DNA from: Agrococcus sp. SL85
Lineage (GTDB): Bacteria; Actinomycetota; Actinomycetes; Actinomycetales; Microbacteriaceae
Direction of reading: 5' to 3'
DNA length: 64,000 bases
Assembly (NCBI RefSeq): GCF_026625845.1
Contig: NZ_CP113066.1
Coordinates: 1,302,001-1,366,000, forward strand
The notes under the pieces were generated by a model. That model did not search any database. It was not told the origin of the DNA and saw only the letters and a program-made list of their open reading frames with translations. Position 1 is the stretch's first letter; every line of letters starts with the position of its first letter. This document shows positions 61,069 to 64,000 of this stretch, one piece after another. The translations under genes and the position numbers were made by a program.

Positions 61069-61455
61069 ATGGCAAAGCTGTCGACTGAGGAGCTGCTCGA
61101 GCAGTTCAAGGAGCTCACCCTCATCGAGCTCAGCGAGTTCGTGAAGGCCTTCGAGGAGACCTTCGAGGTCACCGCCGCCGCTCCGGTCGCGGTCGCCGCG
61201 GCCCCCGCCGCCGGTGGCGCTGCCGCCGAGGAGGTCGAGGAGAAGACGGAGTTCGACGTCGTCCTCGAGTCGGCCGGTTCCGCCAAGATCCAGGTCATCA
61301 AGGTCGTCCGCGCGCTCACGTCGCTCGGCCTCGGCGAGGCCAAGGCGCTCGTCGACGGCGCTCCCTCGAACGTGCTCGAGGGCGCGAAGAAGGAGGACGC
61401 CGAGAAGGCGAAGGCCGACCTCGAGGAGGCCGGCGCGACGGTGACGCTCAAGTAG
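61069..61455 (+). CDS. rplL: 50S ribosomal protein L7/L12
   Basis: A 128-residue L7/L12: N-terminal dimerisation part [20 protein letters not shown], an Ala/Pro hinge and the globular end [20 protein letters not shown]. It recruits translation factors. ACAAGGAGAAG precedes ATG 61069. A strong terminator follows, and rpoB, often next in bacteria, is not here. Confidence 0.97.
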   Translation: MAKLSTEELLEQFKELTLIELSEFVKAFEETFEVTAAAPVAVAAAPAAGGAAAEEVEEKTEFDVVLESAGSAKIQVIKVVRALTSLGLGEAKALVDGAPSNVLEGAKKEDAEKAKADLEEAGATVTLK

Positions 61456-61476
61456 CGTCCCCCGCCCCTGCACGTC

Positions 61477-61504
61477 GGGCCGCATCCCCTCGGGGATGCG
61501 GCCC
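61477..61504 (+). terminator. Terminator after rplL
   Basis: GGGCCGCATCCCC pairs with GGGGATGCGGCCC around a minimal loop, followed by TTCGTC; 22 nt after the stop. Confidence 0.82.
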
Positions 61505-61538
61505 TTCGTCATGCCCCGCTCCGTGCGATGCTCGGTCC

Positions 61539-61751
61539 ATGTCGACGAAGCACCTGCCCGAGCGCATCGGAGATCTCCCGGCGATCGGCCGACCCGCCAA
61601 CGGCGCGCTCCTCGCGCACGGCACGACGACGCTCGCGGGGGTGGCGGCGCTCGGCGAGCGGGGGCTGCTGGCGCTCCACGGCGTCGGCCCGCGGGTGGTG
61701 CGCCTCCTGCGCGAGGCGCTCGCCGAGCGGGGCGTGGAGCTCGCGCCGTGA
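61539..61751 (+). CDS. Helix-hairpin-helix mini-protein
   Basis: A 70-residue protein, DLPAIGRPANGALLAHGTTT then LAALGERGLLALHGVGPRV-like sequence (ALHGVGPRVVRLLREALAER), with the GxGxx hairpin of HhH / RNA polymerase alpha-CTD-like DNA-binding folds. Likely binds nucleic acid or another protein; precise role unknown. The GTG of the next gene overlaps its stop (GTGA). Confidence 0.72.
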   Translation: MSTKHLPERIGDLPAIGRPANGALLAHGTTTLAGVAALGERGLLALHGVGPRVVRLLREALAERGVELAP

Positions 61752-62419
61752 CGCTCGAGCGCATCGCTCCCGGCATCGACCGCTGGGTGATGGCCGAGGC
61801 GTCGATGAGCGCCGTGGTCGTCGCCGACGCTGGGGAGGCGCTCGTCGTGGACCCCGGCACGCTGCCCGAGCGGGCGGCGGAGCTGCGGGCGGCCGTGGAG
61901 GCGCGCGGGGACCGCGTCGTCGCCGTCGCGATCACGCACGCGCACTGGGACCACTGCTTCGCGCTGTCGGCGTTCGAGGGCGTGCCGATGCTCGCGCATC
62001 CGGTCGCGGTCGACGAGCTGCGCGAGCACGGGGAGGCCCAGCGGCAGGCGGTGCTGGGCTTCGCGCGCCCGGCGACCGCGGAGGGCGTGCGCGCGCTGCG
62101 CATCGTGCTGCCGGACGTCGCCGTGCCCGAGCGGCGCGCGCTGCGCGTGGGCGGCCTGGAGGTCGTGCTCGAGCCGCTCGGACCGGCCCACACGGGCGGC
62201 GACCTCGTGGTGCACGTGCCGAGCGCCGGCGCCTCGATCGTCGGCGACCTCGTCGAGACCGCCGACGATCCGCAGGCCGACGACTCCACCGACGTCGCGG
62301 GCTGGATCGCGGCGCTCGACGCGCTCGCGGCCGGCGCGCAGCCGCTGCTCGTGCCGGGGCACGGCGATCCGTGCGGCCACGAGCGGCTCGCGCACCACCG
62401 CGCGCTCCTCGGCGGCTAG
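61748..62419 (+). CDS. Metallo-beta-lactamase fold hydrolase
   Basis: A 223-residue MBL protein. The metal motif AITHAHWDHCF (HxHxDH) is near residue 63; GPAHTGGDLVVHVPSAGASI gives the next His, the bridging Asp lies in SIVGDLVE and the last His in LLVPGHGDPCG. Substrate unknown; the length suits glyoxalase II-like or quinoprotein relay hydrolases. Coupled to the HhH mini-protein. Its stop shares CTAG with the convergent downstream gene. Confidence 0.88.
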   Translation: MTLERIAPGIDRWVMAEASMSAVVVADAGEALVVDPGTLPERAAELRAAVEARGDRVVAVAITHAHWDHCFALSAFEGVPMLAHPVAVDELREHGEAQRQAVLGFARPATAEGVRALRIVLPDVAVPERRALRVGGLEVVLEPLGPAHTGGDLVVHVPSAGASIVGDLVETADDPQADDSTDVAGWIAALDALAAGAQPLLVPGHGDPCGHERLAHHRALLGG

Positions 62420-62886
62420 CGCTCCGGCCAGGCCGCCCCGCCCCGGCCGCGCACCCGCGAGAGCACCGCCTCGGCGAGCCCCTCGGCGGCGCGCTCGAGC
62501 GGCTCGTCGCAGGCGTCGCAGCCGCAGATGGGCGCGGCCGCCGGCACGTCGAGCCCCACCTCGGCGACGACGCCGGGGAAGTCGGTCCAGGCGATGCGCA
62601 CGGGTGCGGTGCCCGGCACCGAGGCGATGCGAACGGCGCGGAGCTCCTGCGCGCCCAGGTCGCGGGGAGGCTCCTCGACGGCCTCGCAGTCATAGGTCGC
62701 GAGCAGGTGCGCGACGAGCGCGTCGGCGACCTCGTGCAGCTGCGCGTAGCGCTCCGGGTGCGTGACGACCGAGTACGCCTCGGCAGGCGTCTCGGGCAGG
62801 TCGCTCCAGCGCTCGCCGAAGTGGATGGGCGCGCCGTCGTCGCCCTGGATCAGCACCGGCCGCAGCGCCGGCATCCACGCTCGCAT
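62416..62886 (-). CDS. DUF6226-like protein
   Basis: A 156-residue soluble protein: WMPALRPVLIQGDDGAPIHF, AYSVVTHPERYAQLHEVADA and a cysteine cluster PICGCDACDEPLERAAEGLA near residue 125. This pattern fits the DUF6226 family of actinobacteria; function unknown. The CxxC-type pair might bind a metal. It overlaps the convergent MBL gene by 4 nt. Confidence 0.7.
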   Translation of the reverse strand: MRAWMPALRPVLIQGDDGAPIHFGERWSDLPETPAEAYSVVTHPERYAQLHEVADALVAHLLATYDCEAVEEPPRDLGAQELRAVRIASVPGTAPVRIAWTDFPGVVAEVGLDVPAAAPICGCDACDEPLERAAEGLAEAVLSRVRGRGGAAWPER

Positions 62887-63130
62887 GCCGACATCGTGCC
62901 GGGGCAGGCTGAGCGGGCTCGGGGAGCGCGCTCGATCGGGCTGAGCGTGGCGCGAGGCGCATCATGCAGCCGGTGCGGCGCTGCGGCCGATCGAGCGCGG
63001 CGCAGGCCCGACGGAGGACCGCCCGCGGGCCCTCTGCGGGCGCGACGTGCGGGCCCCGGCGCGAGGCCGAGCGCGCGCCCTCGGCGAACGCGCGCGGCGC
63101 GGTGGGCGGCCGCCGCTAGCGTTGGTCCCG
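62887..63130. other. 244-nt gap upstream of the ABC exporter
   Basis: GC-rich sequence without a supportable gene. It ends with TAGCGT (63117-63122) 8 nt before ATG 63131, the leaderless-type promoter of the exporter. GCGCGGCGC-like short inverted repeats are present but unremarkable at this GC content. Confidence 0.5.
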
Positions 63131-64000
63131 ATGAGCATGATGGGCGGCGGCGCTCGCCGCGGGGGTCGGGTCGCGATGCGCGACGAGTCGGCGCAGCGCG
63201 CCGCGAACGAGGACGCGCCGGCGATCGAGGGCCTCGGCCGGCGCGTCGTCGCGCTCTTCGCGCCGCACCGCGCATCCATCGCGCTGACGATCGTGCTCGT
63301 GCTCGTGGAGGCCGCGATCGCGGTCGTGCCGCCGCTGCTCATCCAGCGCGTCTTCGACGAGGCGCTCTTCCCGCCCAGCGGCATGGCGAACCTCCAGCTG
63401 CTGTGGGTGCTCGTGCTCACGATGGTGGGCCTCTGGATCGTCGCGAACGCGCTGAGCGTGTGGCAGACGTGGCTCACCGCGAAGGTCGGCAACACCGTCA
63501 TGGGCGGCCTGCGCACGAAGCTGTTCGAGCGCCTGCAGGGCATGGAGCTCGCGTTCTTCACGCGCACGAAGACGGGCGTCATCCAGTCCCGCCTGCAGAA
63601 CGACGTCGGCGGCGTCGCGGGCGTGCTCTCGAACACCATCTCGTCGATCGTCGGCAACGTCGTCACGGTCATCGCGAGCCTCGTGACGATGCTCATCCTG
63701 TCGTGGCAGCTCACGATCGTCTCGGTGATCCTCGTGCCGCTGCTCGTCATCATGCAGCGCCGCGTCGGCCAGGTGCGCGCGCGCATCGCCACGCGCACGC
63801 AGGAGTCGCTGAGCGACATGACCGCGATCACGCAGGAGTCGCTCTCGGTCTCGGGCATCCTGCTCGCGAAGGCCTTCGGCCGGCAGGACGACGAGCTGCG
63901 CCGCTACGGCGTCGAGAACGACAAGCAGATCGACCTGCAGGTGCGGCTCACGATGAGCGGCCAGACGTTCTTCGCCGTCGTCTCGGTCTTCATCTCGATC
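63131..64000 (+). CDS. ABC exporter, fused permease-ATPase, partial (runs off right edge)
   Basis: The first 290 codons of a type IV ABC exporter half-transporter. After a 30-residue cytoplasmic extension, membrane helices start at ASIALTIVLVLVEAAIAVVP; LRTKLFERLQGMELAFFTRT, KTGVIQSRLQNDVGGV and LVIMQRRVGQVRARIATRTQ are the conserved intracellular coupling regions, and LSDMTAITQESLSVSGILLA follows. The ATPase domain lies beyond the window. Likely a multidrug or lipid exporter of the MsbA/LmrA type. TAGCGT is 8 nt before the ATG. Confidence 0.88.
   Translation, partial: MSMMGGGARRGGRVAMRDESAQRAANEDAPAIEGLGRRVVALFAPHRASIALTIVLVLVEAAIAVVPPLLIQRVFDEALFPPSGMANLQLLWVLVLTMVGLWIVANALSVWQTWLTAKVGNTVMGGLRTKLFERLQGMELAFFTRTKTGVIQSRLQNDVGGVAGVLSNTISSIVGNVVTVIASLVTMLILSWQLTIVSVILVPLLVIMQRRVGQVRARIATRTQESLSDMTAITQESLSVSGILLAKAFGRQDDELRRYGVENDKQIDLQVRLTMSGQTFFAVVSVFISI

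Overview
The window is about 64 kb of very GC-rich, gene-dense actinobacterial chromosome. Menaquinone biosynthesis genes, an FprA-type ferredoxin reductase, HadA/HadB-like dehydratases, DUF4229, an LPXTG-anchored nucleotidase, a YajQ protein and the layout aspartate aminotransferase - tRNA-Trp - secE - nusG - rplK - rplA point to Microbacteriaceae. An Agrococcus-like organism is my inference; no rRNA or species marker is present. GTG starts and 1-4 nt gene overlaps (ATGA, GTGA, TGATG) are common. No phage, IS element, CRISPR array or conjugative module is visible.

Layout: (1) 0-4.2 kb, a CitA/DcuS-type sensor kinase running off the left edge, divergent from a tripartite tricarboxylate transporter operon tctCBA. 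(2) 4.3-15.4 kb, a menaquinone region: menA, a DUF4229 protein, a PLD-nuclease N-terminal protein, menD, SDR, AI-2E-type permease, PPK2 kinase, menF (opposite strand), menG, a polyprenyl diphosphate synthase and an FprA-like reductase. (3) 15.4-21.3 kb, TauE exporter, cardiolipin synthase, YajQ, a small P-loop kinase, tRNA-Tyr, an inositol monophosphatase and an M23 peptidase. (4) 21.3-31.8 kb, sugar and acetate use: a GH13 glucosidase divergent from a malEFG-type ABC importer, a DUF485/ActP acetate symporter pair, a GNAT acetyltransferase and a neopullulanase-like GH13 enzyme. (5) 31.9-43.6 kb, EamA exporter/LysR pair, tRNA-Thr, tRNA-Met, two tiny genes, hadAB, murB, a divergent SAH-hydrolase-like protein, VOC and SRPBCC proteins, aminotransferase, RraA, tRNA-Trp, secE-nusG-rplK-rplA. 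(6) 43.7-60.3 kb, wall-anchored 5'-nucleotidase, NarL-type two-component system, a peptide ABC transporter with permeases on + and a double ATPase on -, oxidoreductase, DUF998, hydrolase, YqaJ nuclease, phosphotransferase and an OmpR/EnvZ-like system. (7) 60.3-64 kb, L10 leader, rplJ-rplL, HhH and metallo-beta-lactamase proteins, a DUF6226-like protein and the start of an ABC exporter.

Four genes are frame-disrupted. Three (sensor kinase, menD, EamA permease) fit the same change, an extra C turning AGCT into AGCCT on the + strand, which looks more like a systematic read or assembly error than decay. The fourth, malF, carries a perfect 10-bp tandem duplication that places malF and malG in one continuous 857-codon frame.

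Other cross-cutting signals: at least 18 genes have a TANNNT box 6-8 nt before the start codon (leaderless transcription); a dispersed intergenic repeat with CTGGTCGAGGAG and GTCACGAGACC ends occurs at three loci, once inside the N-terminus of a reading frame; and both binding-protein genes (malE-like, dppA-like) are followed by strong intercistronic hairpins before their permease genes.
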